From Candidatus Omnitrophota bacterium (GTDB taxonomy: Bacteria; Omnitrophota; Omnitrophia; Omnitrophales; Aquincolibacteriaceae): a DNA stretch of 55,066 nucleotides. The notes under the pieces are model-generated. The model ran no database searches. It saw only the letters and a program-made list of their open reading frames with translations, and was not told where the DNA came from. Made by a program: the position numbers and the translations under genes. Shown in pieces: positions 9,123-17,537 of this stretch. Location: contig JAHFHG010000009.1 of NCBI GenBank assembly GCA_023247035.1, positions 1 through 55,066 on the forward strand, written 5' to 3'. Positions within the stretch are counted from its first letter, which is position 1, and the number at the start of each line of letters is the position of its first letter.

Positions 9123-10538
9123 ATGCTGCTTCTCTTAAGAAAGATCATTTTTTATCTCTTGCTGCCTCTTTATTTTCTCGTGGCCCCTTACGCCATTCTC
9201 TATGCCTTGGGTTATATTTTCAATCCGGCCGGCAGGGAGCTGTTCAAGGCGGGTTTGATCTCGATCACGACTTATCCGAAAAGCGCTACGGTATTTATCG
9301 GAGGCAAGAGGTATTCAAAAAGAACGCCGGCCACGATCCGTGATCTTCTCCCGGGGATTTATCCTGTCCGCATTACTCGAAAAGGTTACGAGCCCTGGGA
9401 AAAGGAGATCAAGGTGGAGCCGGAAAAGGCCGCGCATTTGGATCCTGTCGTGCTGCTTCCCAAAAGGCCTGAAGAGGAAGTCATTTCAAATCAATCCTAC
9501 CGCAATTTTATTCCCGAAGTGAAGGACTTTAAAATTTTCGCTTGGGAAGGGGAATCGTTGAGCACGCTGCGGAAAATCGATCTCTTCTTTAAAAAAGAAA
9601 CCCTGATTGGCGCCAAGATCCCGGACGCGGAGGAGGCGGCGCTTTTGGATTTTCTTTATAAGAAAGGCTCGGAAATCGTTTTTTTCAAGGTCAGGCATAA
9701 CGGCAAAATAAAATTTTGGGCTTATGATCTGAATCGCGAGAAAAGATCGGCGGATTTGAGCCCTTGGCTTCCGGAGGATTTTCAATTCATGGATTGGGAT
9801 TCCAAAAGCGCGGATTATGCCTACGCCTTGAAAAAAGGAGTCCTGACGGCTTTCGACCTGCGCCGCCGGAATCCTCCGGTTGAAATCGCCCAAGGAGTCA
9901 AAGGCTTCGGCGTGAAGCACAGCCGGCTTTATATCCTCAGGGAAGACGCGACGCTGATTCAAACCAACAAACGTGGTCAAAATCCCAAGCCGCTTTTTGG
10001 GGACACGACCGTCACGCGGAAAATTTTCGGCCGGACCCCCGCCGCTTTTTACCGGATCGAGCGCCTGAAGGGCGAGTTTTTTCAGAAGGATCTCCTGCTT
10101 TTCCTGAGCGACAGGGGCGCGCTCGTGAGCAGCCGTCTTCCGTATTACATTGCCGCCGCCGGGGTCCGGAATTTCCAGCACGCCGCCCGTTCCGGGGAAG
10201 AGAAGATGCTTTTCTGGACCGGGCGGCAAATCGGCGCGGTTGATTTTACGAAAGAAGCAACGGAAAATTTTTTTGAAAAAGGCCCGGAGCAGCATACCTT
10301 TTATGAAAACGGCAGGGATATCCGCCAGGCGTTTTGGGCTTGCGAAGATTCTCACATTCTTTTTGTGGATGAAGACAAGGTTTTCCTGCTTGAGACTCAA
10401 ACGGCGCCTTATCTGGCGCGCGAGGTGGTCCGGATCGCTCCTTCGAGCGGGATTATTTATAATGAAGGAAGTCATACTTTCTACTATCTTGATGCCGTCC
10501 ATCGGCATTTGATCCGCCGGAGGCTTGCGGATTCATGA
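9123..10538 (+). CDS. PEGA-domain membrane-anchored protein
   Basis: About 471 residues. An N-terminal hydrophobic helix (LLLRKIIFYLLLPLYFLVA) is followed by a PEGA repeat (TYPKSATVFIGG...TPATIRDLLPGIYPVRITRKGYEPWEKEI), a surface-layer-associated beta domain. The remaining 350 residues resemble a beta-propeller-like fold but show no recognisable motif. An in-frame TTG at 8949 is possible, but the ATG at 9123 starts exactly before the membrane helix and is preferred. Its TGA overlaps the ATG of the glycosyltransferase gene by four bases, so the two are probably coupled. Likely an envelope or surface-polysaccharide-associated protein; function unknown. Confidence 0.8.
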   Translation: MLLLLRKIIFYLLLPLYFLVAPYAILYALGYIFNPAGRELFKAGLISITTYPKSATVFIGGKRYSKRTPATIRDLLPGIYPVRITRKGYEPWEKEIKVEPEKAAHLDPVVLLPKRPEEEVISNQSYRNFIPEVKDFKIFAWEGESLSTLRKIDLFFKKETLIGAKIPDAEEAALLDFLYKKGSEIVFFKVRHNGKIKFWAYDLNREKRSADLSPWLPEDFQFMDWDSKSADYAYALKKGVLTAFDLRRRNPPVEIAQGVKGFGVKHSRLYILREDATLIQTNKRGQNPKPLFGDTTVTRKIFGRTPAAFYRIERLKGEFFQKDLLLFLSDRGALVSSRLPYYIAAAGVRNFQHAARSGEEKMLFWTGRQIGAVDFTKEATENFFEKGPEQHTFYENGRDIRQAFWACEDSHILFVDEDKVFLLETQTAPYLAREVVRIAPSSGIIYNEGSHTFYYLDAVHRHLIRRRLADS

Positions 10539-12208
10539 ATCGACCCTTTGTCTTTTCCCACGCGGTCAGGACTCCCCAGGACTATTTTTGGGAGCGGTTC
10601 TTCGGAATCCTGCCCGGTTTTCTGAGCTGGGCCATCCTGATAGGGATCACCTTGTTTTCATTCACCCGGCCTCTTTATGCCGCCGTGGTCATTATCGCGA
10701 TTGATATCTTCTGGCTCTTTCGGATTTTTTATATGACCCTTTTTCTTGTGCTGGCCTACGCCGTGCTGGCAATCGAGAAGGAGACGGATTGGATTGAGCG
10801 CTGCCGCCTGCTTGAAAAAGGCCAAAGGGCGCTTTCGATTCTGCGGAAAAAAAGATGGCTTGTCGGCAAGCGGGGAAAGATCAAGCGGTGGTTTGATTTT
10901 AAGAATCAAGAAAGGGAATTAAGAGAAGCCCTTCGCCGCAAGATCCGTGTCCCTTCCTTTGATTCGATTTATCATGTGGTTCTCATTGCCGCGGCCCGGG
11001 AAGGGGCTGAGGTTATTGAGCCCGGCCTGGAGGCCTTGAGCTGCAGCCGGTTTCCTGCGCAAAGGATCCTGCCGGTGCTGGCGATTGAAGAAAGGGCCGG
11101 AGCCCAGCAGCTCGAAATGGCCGAGGGGCTTTGCAGGAAATACCGCCGTCATTTCTTCGACTTCCTTGTCGCGGTCCATCCCGACGGCATTCCGGGAGAG
11201 GCGCGCGTCAAGGGGGCGAATGCGACCTGCGCGGCAAAGCAGACGGCCCGGTTTCTGGAAGAAAAAAAGATACCCTTTGAACACGTGGTCTTGTCTTGTT
11301 TTGATGCGGACACCATTCCGAGCGCGAATTACTTTGCGGCTTTGACGTACCATTTTATGCGCCACCCCAACAGGACGCGTTCGAGCTTCCAGCCGATCCC
11401 GGTTTATCACAACAATATTCTGGAGGCGCCCGCCTTTGTCCGTGTCCTTGAAACCGGCTCTTCATTTTTTCAATTGGTCGAGGCCACGAATCCCGAGAAG
11501 CTGGTCACGTTTTCAAGCCACAGCATGAGTTTCAAGGCCTTGGTGGAGATCGGTTACTGGCCCGTGGATATGATCTCGGACGATTCCGCCATTTTCTGGA
11601 AGGCGCTGATTCATTACGGCGGGGATTACCGCGTCGTTCCGATGTATGTCACGCTTTCGATGGATGTCGTGACGGCGGATTCGGTCGCGAAGACGCTGGT
11701 GAGCGTTTACAGGCAGAAAAAAAGATGGGCGTGGGGAGTTGAAAATTTTCCTATCGTGATGCGCGCTTTTATCCAGGAGAAACGGATCTCGTTTGCGAGT
11801 AAATTGCGCTACGTCATCAAGCTTTTGGAGATGCACATTTCGTGGGCCACGCTGGGGTTCCTGATGACCCTGATCGGCTGGCTGCCGGCCATTTTCGCCG
11901 GCCAGGAATTTTCCAACTCTGTGGTGTATTACAATTCTTCGCGGATCACGGGCCTGATTTTTAATCTTGCTTCAACGGCCCTGGTGATTACCATTATCCT
12001 TTCCCACCTTCTTTTACCCAAGCGAAAGACCCATTATCCTTTTTCCAAAAGGATCCTGCTGGCCCTGGAATGGCTGCTGGTCCCGCTGGTTTTTACTTTC
12101 TTGAGTTGTCTGCCCGCGCTGGACGCCCAAACCTGCCTGATGGCCGGCCGCGCGCTGGAATTCAGAATCTCGGAAAAGAAGCGGAAAAAAATGGCCCCTA
12201 AACCTTGA
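10535..12208 (+). CDS. Membrane-bound family 2 glycosyltransferase
   Basis: Processive-type GT2 enzyme of 557 residues. Two or three N-terminal hydrophobic segments (30-85) precede the catalytic domain, and several more follow from about 425 to 530. The nucleotide-sugar DxD is in LSCFDADTIPS, the acceptor-side acid motif is in MISDDSAIFWK, and RQKKRWAWG is the Q-x-x-R-W motif of synthases that extrude their product. It probably builds or extends a surface polysaccharide from a UDP- or GDP-sugar. It is translationally coupled to the PEGA-domain protein, which may be its envelope partner. The sugar and polymer are unknown. Confidence 0.85.
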   Translation: MNRPFVFSHAVRTPQDYFWERFFGILPGFLSWAILIGITLFSFTRPLYAAVVIIAIDIFWLFRIFYMTLFLVLAYAVLAIEKETDWIERCRLLEKGQRALSILRKKRWLVGKRGKIKRWFDFKNQERELREALRRKIRVPSFDSIYHVVLIAAAREGAEVIEPGLEALSCSRFPAQRILPVLAIEERAGAQQLEMAEGLCRKYRRHFFDFLVAVHPDGIPGEARVKGANATCAAKQTARFLEEKKIPFEHVVLSCFDADTIPSANYFAALTYHFMRHPNRTRSSFQPIPVYHNNILEAPAFVRVLETGSSFFQLVEATNPEKLVTFSSHSMSFKALVEIGYWPVDMISDDSAIFWKALIHYGGDYRVVPMYVTLSMDVVTADSVAKTLVSVYRQKKRWAWGVENFPIVMRAFIQEKRISFASKLRYVIKLLEMHISWATLGFLMTLIGWLPAIFAGQEFSNSVVYYNSSRITGLIFNLASTALVITIILSHLLLPKRKTHYPFSKRILLALEWLLVPLVFTFLSCLPALDAQTCLMAGRALEFRISEKKRKKMAPKP

Positions 12209-12252
12209 AAGGAATGGGCTGGCACCCGCCCGAAGGGCTCATTTTAATATCT

Positions 12253-12272
12253 TGTTTTGATCTGTTTTGATC
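12253..12272 (+). repeat. Perfect tandem 10-mer abutting the -35
   Basis: TGTTTTGATC occurs twice in direct tandem (12253-12262 and 12263-12272), ending one base before the -35 hexamer of the promoter at 12273. The position suits a regulator-binding site. Confidence 0.5.
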
Positions 12273-12301
12273 TTGCATCTTTAATTGTTGGATTCTATAA
12301 T
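12273..12301 (+). promoter_or_regulatory. Strong predicted sigma-70 promoter
   Basis: TTGCAT (12273-12278), a 17-base spacer and a perfect TATAAT (12296-12301). The expected transcription start at about 12308 is two bases before an ATG at 12310. Confidence 0.65.
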
Positions 12302-12309
12302 GCCTCCTT

Positions 12310-12438
12310 ATGTTCGGCGCCTGGCATAAGATCGCTTTCAGAACCCCGGCAATCATTGATCTCCAATTTTCTTATCACCTAACCTCTCTGCGAAAATCAA
12401 CGGATGGAAATTTTGTGAGAGAAAGAAAAGGCCTGTGA
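12310..12438 (+). CDS. Small leaderless frame upstream of the aminotransferase
   Basis: A 42-codon frame starting MFGAWHKIAF. Its ATG sits eight bases after a perfect -10, so it would be read from a leaderless mRNA. Its TGA (12436-12438) overlaps the GTG start of the aminotransferase in the sequence GTGA, the overlap style used for translational coupling. No family is recognised and there is no run of regulatory codons. It could be a coupling or leader peptide, or chance. If it is not translated, the aminotransferase mRNA has an untranslated leader of about 125 bases. Confidence 0.4.
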   Translation: MFGAWHKIAFRTPAIIDLQFSYHLTSLRKSTDGNFVRERKGL

Positions 12439-13850
12439 AAACATCAACCCCTTTTATTTCAGAACCCCTCCATGCGGATATTAAATCCCAGGAAGAAAAT
12501 CTTTTGGCCCGTGAAAAGGAAGTCTGTTCTTACGGGGACACGGTTCATTACGCGCAGCGCCCCAAGATTTTCGAACGCTGCGAAGGCAGCTTTCTTTACG
12601 ACGCGGAGGGAAGGCCTTATCTGGATCTGCAGATGTGGTATTCGGCCGTCAATCTGGGTTATGCGAATCCTCAAGTCAATGAAGCCCTGAAGCGCCAGAT
12701 CGATCAATTGCCGCAGCTGGCTTGCCAATACTTGCACCGGGAAAAAATAGAGCTGGCCGAGCGGATTGTCGACAGCATGAAAAAGAGTTTCGGCTTGAAA
12801 GGCCGCGTCCATTTCAATGTGGGAGGCTCCCAGGCCGTCGAGGACGCCTTGAAACTTGTCCGGAAAAATACGGGCCGTTCGCGGATGCTGGCGTTTGAGG
12901 GCGGCTATCATGGACGCACCCTCGCGGCTTCCGCGATTACTTCATCCTACCGGTATCGCGAAGCCTACGGAGAATTTTCCGACCGCGCCGAATTCATCCC
13001 CTTTCCTTATATTTTCCGCTCCCCTTTCCTCGATCCTGCTCAAGTCGAAGATCATTACATCCGGGAATTTGAGCGCAAATTCCAGCATGAATATACGGGA
13101 ACCTGGAATCCCAAGACCGGCCGCGCGGAGTTTGGTGCGATTTTTGCGGAGGCCGTGCAGGGGACAGGCGGTTACATTATCCCGCCGAAAAATTATTTCA
13201 AGCGCTTAGCAAAAATCTGCCGGGAACACGGGATCCTTTTCGTGGACGACGAAATTCAAATGGGATTTTACCGGACAGGGAAAATGTGGGCCCTCGAACA
13301 TTTCGACGTGCAGCCCGACATTCTGGTTTTCGGCAAGGCCCTGACCAACGGGATGAATCCTTTGTCCGGCATTTGGGCCCGCGAGGAATTGATTTCGCCC
13401 GAGAAATTCGGCCCCGGTTCCACGCATTCCACTTTTTCCTCCAATCCCCTCGGGACGGCGGCGGGGCTTGAAGTCATGAAGCTTCTTGAGAAAAAAGATT
13501 ACGAGAGGTCCGTTCCGGAAAAGGGCGCCTATTTTCTTGATCATCTCCGGCGGCTTCAAAAAAAGCACCCGGAAATTGGAGATGTGGACGGCCTCGGGCT
13601 GGCCTTGAGAATGGAGATGTGCGAGGCAGACGGCAAAACGCCGGCCCGTGCGCTTGCAGACCGCATGTTCCAGCTGGGGCTTGAGGGGAAGCTTCAGAAC
13701 GAGGCATCGAGCGTGGGTTTGATTCTGGATATCGGCGGCTACTACAAAAATGTGGTGACCCTTGCGCCTTCCCTGGAAATCAGCCGCGAAGAAATGGATC
13801 TTGCCTGCGAGCTTCTGGATCAAGTGATCGCGCAGGCGAAACACAAATAA
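12435..13850 (+). CDS. Class III PLP-dependent aminotransferase
   Basis: Fold-type I aminotransferase of 471 residues, in the group that acts on terminal amino groups (ornithine, lysine, diaminobutyrate or aminobutyrate). Key segments: FNVGGSQAVEDALKL (cofactor phosphate site), GGYHGRT, the cofactor-ring aspartate in FVDDEIQMGFYRTGK, and the PLP lysine in FGKALTNGMNPLSG. GTG start at 12435, preceded by AAAAGG. First of six tightly packed genes whose order suggests a biosynthetic unit. The family is certain; the substrate is not. The product is not the nearby ornithine-type paralogue at 22867. Confidence 0.88.
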   Translation: MKTSTPFISEPLHADIKSQEENLLAREKEVCSYGDTVHYAQRPKIFERCEGSFLYDAEGRPYLDLQMWYSAVNLGYANPQVNEALKRQIDQLPQLACQYLHREKIELAERIVDSMKKSFGLKGRVHFNVGGSQAVEDALKLVRKNTGRSRMLAFEGGYHGRTLAASAITSSYRYREAYGEFSDRAEFIPFPYIFRSPFLDPAQVEDHYIREFERKFQHEYTGTWNPKTGRAEFGAIFAEAVQGTGGYIIPPKNYFKRLAKICREHGILFVDDEIQMGFYRTGKMWALEHFDVQPDILVFGKALTNGMNPLSGIWAREELISPEKFGPGSTHSTFSSNPLGTAAGLEVMKLLEKKDYERSVPEKGAYFLDHLRRLQKKHPEIGDVDGLGLALRMEMCEADGKTPARALADRMFQLGLEGKLQNEASSVGLILDIGGYYKNVVTLAPSLEISREEMDLACELLDQVIAQAKHK

Positions 13851-13861
13851 GCGAAGGAATT

Positions 13862-14785
13862 ATGGGAGTTCAATTTTGTTTTTATTTGCCTAAGAAGCCA
13901 AGCCCGGCCGCGTTGCCCAACGGTCTTGATTTTAAGATCGAATCGTCACAGGCGACTGTGATTTTGATCCACGGCCTGACCGGAACGCCGAATGAAATGA
14001 AGTACCTTGCCGGCTATCTCCACCGCAGGGGATATTCGGTGGTCTGCCCGCGCCTTGCCCGGCACGGCGAACCCCTGCATGTGCTCCAAGGCGCCAAATG
14101 GCAGGAGTTCTATCAGTCCGTCCGTAAGACCCTGCGGGAGATTCCGTCCGGACAGAAAATCTTTGTAGCCGGGCTTTCGATGGGCGCATTACTCGCGCTG
14201 CTTTTGGCCGAGGAATTTCCGCAAAGGGTCGCCGGAGTGAGCTGTTTGTCTCCGACCCTATTTTATGACGGCTGGAATGTCCCTTGGACTCAACGGCTGC
14301 TGCCGCTTGCTTACTACACGCCGATCCGCTATTTTGCCTATTATAAAGAGGAGCCGCCTTACGGGATAAAAAATGAAGCCATCCGGCGGAGGGTCCATGA
14401 CTACTACAAACAGGCCTCGCTTCTGGATGATTCGGGCGTGGCCAAATACGGTTATCCTTATTTTCCCGTGACCCTTTTCTGCGAGCTCCGGCTCATGATC
14501 CAACATCTCAAAGGGAAACTGCCGCTTATCCGCCAGCCGGTGCAGATGATTCAGGCTTATGAAGATGATATGACCAGCATTAAAAATTCCCAGTTCATTT
14601 ATGACCGGATCCCTTCCCAGGAAAAAGAATTGATTCTTTTATATGATTCCTATCACGTGATTACGGCGGACCAGGAAAGGGGAAACGTCGCGAAAAAAAT
14701 GGGCGCGTTTTTCGATGGAATATGCGCCCGGGCCTTGTCAAAAAATCCGGTTGAAATCCGGAAGGAAACCCTGTGTCAGATTTGA
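13862..14785 (+). CDS. Alpha/beta hydrolase, carboxylesterase-like
   Basis: A 307-residue serine hydrolase resembling Est30-type carboxylesterases and monoacylglycerol lipases. Visible are the oxyanion loop LIHGLTGTPNEM, the nucleophile elbow GLSMGALLALL, an acid around MIQAYEDDMTS and a C-terminal histidine in YDSYHVIT. A cap domain with several aromatic residues lies between about 130 and 220. No signal peptide. It begins 11 bases after the aminotransferase stop and overlaps the next gene by 13 bases. In this context it may remove or transfer an acyl group from the product of the cluster; that is inference. Confidence 0.85.
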   Translation: MGVQFCFYLPKKPSPAALPNGLDFKIESSQATVILIHGLTGTPNEMKYLAGYLHRRGYSVVCPRLARHGEPLHVLQGAKWQEFYQSVRKTLREIPSGQKIFVAGLSMGALLALLLAEEFPQRVAGVSCLSPTLFYDGWNVPWTQRLLPLAYYTPIRYFAYYKEEPPYGIKNEAIRRRVHDYYKQASLLDDSGVAKYGYPYFPVTLFCELRLMIQHLKGKLPLIRQPVQMIQAYEDDMTSIKNSQFIYDRIPSQEKELILLYDSYHVITADQERGNVAKKMGAFFDGICARALSKNPVEIRKETLCQI

Positions 14786-15468
14786 ATCCCGAAAAAAACT
14801 CCGTTGTCTTCATGGATTTTGACAATACGATTACCTGCGGCGATGTCTTGGATGCGGTGATCGAGCGGTTTTCCATTAGCCGCCAGTGGCAGGCCTTTGA
14901 GGAAGATTGGAAGGCGGGAAGGATCGGCTCAAAGGAATGCCTCGAAGCCCAGCTCAGTCTGATCCGCGTCCGCAAAGACGATCTGGCCGATTATGTGCGT
15001 CACATTCCGATCGATCCTTTTTTTCCGGAGCTGCTGGAAATCCTGCGCGTCCGAAAAATTCCCTGCCTGATTCTAAGCGACAGCTTTTCTTTTATGATCC
15101 ATACGATTCTCGAGCGTCACAGCATTTCCGGCATCCCCGTTTACGCCAATGAATTGAGATTTCAAGAGGACCGGCTCGTCCCCCTTTTCCCTTACTCGTC
15201 GAGCGAGTGCAAACGCTGCGCCCATTGTAAAAAGCCCCACCTCCTTGCCGATCCGGAAAAATACCGGATTTATGTAGGCGACGGTTTATCGGATGTCTGC
15301 CCTTCCTTGGAAGCCGATCTTGTTTTTGCCAAGGCCGGCTTGAGGAAACACCTTCAGGAGATGGGGATGTCCTGCCGTTTATTTCAGAGTTTGGACGAGA
15401 CCGGGCCATTTTTCAAATCCTTAAAGAAAAATTCTATCGCAGAAAAAATGGCATGCCATCCGGCTTAG
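14773..15468 (+). CDS. HAD-family phosphatase, MtnX/SerB-like
   Basis: A 231-residue HAD subfamily IB hydrolase. Motif I is FMDFDNTITCGD (nucleophile and acid aspartates), motif II is the serine in CLILSDSFSF, and motif IV is YVGDGLSDVCPS. A helical cap follows motif I as in MtnX-like and phosphoserine phosphatases. A CxxC pair (CKRCAHCKKPH) in the second half may bind zinc, as in MtnX-like proteins. GTG start, overlapping the hydrolase gene by 13 bases. It presumably dephosphorylates an intermediate of the cluster. There are no methionine-salvage neighbours, so a true MtnX role is unlikely. Confidence 0.85.
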   Translation: MSDLNPEKNSVVFMDFDNTITCGDVLDAVIERFSISRQWQAFEEDWKAGRIGSKECLEAQLSLIRVRKDDLADYVRHIPIDPFFPELLEILRVRKIPCLILSDSFSFMIHTILERHSISGIPVYANELRFQEDRLVPLFPYSSSECKRCAHCKKPHLLADPEKYRIYVGDGLSDVCPSLEADLVFAKAGLRKHLQEMGMSCRLFQSLDETGPFFKSLKKNSIAEKMACHPA

Positions 15469-15469
15469 A

Positions 15470-16651
15470 ATGAATTCTGCCGGATTGCTTGATCTCCCGC
15501 GGGATATTTCCTTCACCACAAAAATTTTCAGCAGGGCCTCGGATATTCCGGTTGAAGAATGGAGGCGCATTTATCCTGATATTCTGGAAAGCCGCTCCTT
15601 TTTCAAAACCCTGGATGAATCCGGCCTAAGTCAGTTTGAGTTTTATTATCTGGCCGTCTACGCAGGGGAAGAAAAAGTTGCCCTGGCGCCTTTTTTTCTC
15701 ATGCGTTATCTTCTGGACACGACGGTGCAAGGCCTCCTTAAAGCCTTCCTGCTAAAAATAAAAAAAATATTCCCGCGCTTTTTGGAATTGAAGGCTGTGG
15801 TTTGCGGCTTGCCGATGGGGCAAGGGAGAATCGGCAGGAACGAGGACTCCGGGAAAATGATGGACGCCATTCGCAGCGGCCTTGAATCTTTCGCCGAGGA
15901 AAAACAGATTTCGGTCATTGGATTCAAGGATTTCGATCAGGAAGACTGCCGTTTTCTGGAGGGGCTGCAGGCTCAGGGATACTATCAATTTGAAAACTTC
16001 CCCTCGACCGAAATGGATATTCCTTTTCAATCCTTGGAAGAATATTTGAAATCGCTCAGCAAGGTTTCACGCGAGGGCTTCAAGCGCAAGCTCAGAAAGG
16101 CGGACAGGGAAGGCTGCCTGGAAATGGAAATCAAAAACAGGCTGGAGCCCGATGAAATGGACCTCGTCTACTCTCTTTATCTCCAGACGGCCCGAAAAAA
16201 TACGGAGCTTTCCTTTGAGATTTTATCCAGGGATTTCTTCGGGCGCATTTCGGAAAATATGCCCGGGGAAACGCGCTATTTTCTCTGGCGCAAAGACGGA
16301 CGCCTGGCCGCCTTCGCATTATGCCTTGTCTCAAAGCAGCGCATGATCGATTATTATCTGGGTTTTGATTATTCCATCGCTTATGACTACCACCTTTACT
16401 TTGTCCGGTTCCGTGACTTGATGAATTGGTGCATTCAAAATAAAATCCAAAAATATGAAATGGGACCGACAAGTTATGAACCGAAACGGCGGCTGGGCTT
16501 CGGATTTGTCCGGCTTTTTATTTATGCCAAACACCGGAATAAATTCGCGAATCCTTTTTTTCATCTTCTTTGGAGGCTGCTGAGGCCGGAAAATTTCGAA
16601 GGGATTTTCAAAACGGTGAGGAAAAATGAACCGGCCCGCGCTGACGCTTAA
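15470..16651 (+). CDS. GNAT/FemAB-like N-acyltransferase
   Basis: A 393-residue protein with two GNAT-like halves, resembling the FemAB-type acyltransferases that add acyl or aminoacyl groups to peptidoglycan, lipids or amino compounds. Conserved family features at the C-terminal half are SREGFKRKLRKADREG, TRYFLWRKDGRLAAFALCL, YYLGFDYSIAYDYHLYF and YEMGPTSYEPKRRLGF. It starts one base after the phosphatase gene and overlaps the next gene by 26 bases. In this cluster it is the best candidate for transferring an acyl group to the amine made by the aminotransferase. Acceptor and donor are unknown. Confidence 0.75.
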   Translation: MNSAGLLDLPRDISFTTKIFSRASDIPVEEWRRIYPDILESRSFFKTLDESGLSQFEFYYLAVYAGEEKVALAPFFLMRYLLDTTVQGLLKAFLLKIKKIFPRFLELKAVVCGLPMGQGRIGRNEDSGKMMDAIRSGLESFAEEKQISVIGFKDFDQEDCRFLEGLQAQGYYQFENFPSTEMDIPFQSLEEYLKSLSKVSREGFKRKLRKADREGCLEMEIKNRLEPDEMDLVYSLYLQTARKNTELSFEILSRDFFGRISENMPGETRYFLWRKDGRLAAFALCLVSKQRMIDYYLGFDYSIAYDYHLYFVRFRDLMNWCIQNKIQKYEMGPTSYEPKRRLGFGFVRLFIYAKHRNKFANPFFHLLWRLLRPENFEGIFKTVRKNEPARADA

Positions 16652-17042
16652 AGTTTTCCTGGCCGTGATTGTGAATGATCTCATTGACGGCCTGGCGCAG
16701 ATGATGATGAAAATGGGGCTGGTCCAGCCGGCCGTTTTTTCATTTTCGATTCACGATACCCTCATTTTTATCCTCCAAAACGCCGCTTCTCCGCTGGTCT
16801 GGGCCGGGATTTGCCTTTACGCCCTCAACTTTTTCATTTGGATCGCCATTCTTTCCCGCATTGACTTGAGCCTGGCCGTTCCCTTGGGAAGCGCGACCTA
16901 CCTTGTGATCCCGCTGCTTGCCATGTTTTTTTTGCATGAAAACATGCCGCCCCTGCGGTGGGCGGGGATTTTTCTCATCATGGCCGGCATTTATTTATTA
17001 TCCCAAAGCAAACCTTCTCCGGCGCCTCTTTCCGCTTTATGA
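16626..17042 (+). CDS. Four-helix EamA/DMT half-transporter, first subunit
   Basis: A 138-residue protein with four hydrophobic segments, equal to half of a ten-helix EamA transporter. The segments IDLSLAVPLGSATYLVIPLLA and GIFLIMAGIYLL match the helix 3-4 region of SMR, EmrE and ArnE/ArnF proteins. ATG start inside the end of the acyltransferase gene. It overlaps the next gene by four bases (ATGA), and the two products are homologous halves, as in the ArnE-ArnF flippase. The probable role is export or flipping of the cluster product across the inner membrane. Confidence 0.8.
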   Translation: MNRPALTLKVFLAVIVNDLIDGLAQMMMKMGLVQPAVFSFSIHDTLIFILQNAASPLVWAGICLYALNFFIWIAILSRIDLSLAVPLGSATYLVIPLLAMFFLHENMPPLRWAGIFLIMAGIYLLSQSKPSPAPLSAL

Positions 17043-17404
17043 TTCAGACCTTGATCTTTGTGCTGGTTGCGGAAATATGGAACACGGCTGGTCAAATTTT
17101 TTTCAAGAAAGCAACCCATGATACGGCCTGCATTGCGACCACAGGCGCCTTCCACGATTTTTGGGTCAGCATCCTCCGGCAGCCTAAAATAGGTTTGGGA
17201 TTGGCCTGCATGGCCATGGGCCTTGTGGTCTGGCTGGCGGCTCTGAGTAACGCCCCATTGAGCCTGGTGTTCCCGCTCGGCAGCCTGCAATATATTTTAG
17301 TCCTTTTGGCCTCCAGGATTTTTTTGTCGGAACAAATTGACAGGATGCGGCTTTGGGGGACTTTGCTGATTGCGGCAGGAATCATGCTTACCGCTTTAAG
17401 CTGA
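17039..17404 (+). CDS. Four-helix EamA/DMT half-transporter, second subunit
   Basis: A 121-residue protein starting MIQTLIFVLVAEIWNTAGQ, with four hydrophobic segments and the motif NAPLSLVFPLGSLQYILVLLA, parallel to NPLG-type helix 3 of the first subunit. The ATG at 17039 overlaps the TGA of the first subunit; a longer in-frame version from 16958 would lie inside the upstream gene and lacks support. Such paired, non-identical small DMT genes normally make heterodimers with opposite membrane topology. Last gene of the six-gene cluster; a hairpin follows at 17445. Confidence 0.8.
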   Translation: MIQTLIFVLVAEIWNTAGQIFFKKATHDTACIATTGAFHDFWVSILRQPKIGLGLACMAMGLVVWLAALSNAPLSLVFPLGSLQYILVLLASRIFLSEQIDRMRLWGTLLIAAGIMLTALS

Positions 17405-17444
17405 GGCGGGCGCTCACGGGCTGTGAAATCCGCTCACGGCCTCT

Positions 17445-17473
17445 CCGCAATGCCTTTGCGGATTCCGTTTTTT
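17445..17473 (+). terminator. Weak intrinsic terminator after the six-gene cluster
   Basis: A six-base stem CCGCAA/TTGCGG (17445-17450 and 17456-17461) has a five-base loop. A run of six T follows, six bases further on, which is farther than usual. Confidence 0.35.
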
Positions 17474-17476
17474 GGC

Positions 17477-17506
17477 TTTACAGTTTTCAGGGGATTATGG
17501 GATAAT
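17477..17506 (+). promoter_or_regulatory. Predicted promoter for the bactofilin gene
   Basis: TTTACA at 17477-17482, an 18-base spacer and GATAAT at 17501-17506, 31 bases before the bactofilin ATG. Confidence 0.45.
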
Positions 17507-17537
17507 CCACCGCTATCCACAACCCAAAGGAGGCTCC

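Noticed and set aside
9486..10508. Minus-strand open frame of 340 codons opposite the PEGA gene
   Set aside because: No recognisable motif and odd composition; the plus-strand frame has a membrane anchor, PEGA domain and coupled neighbour.
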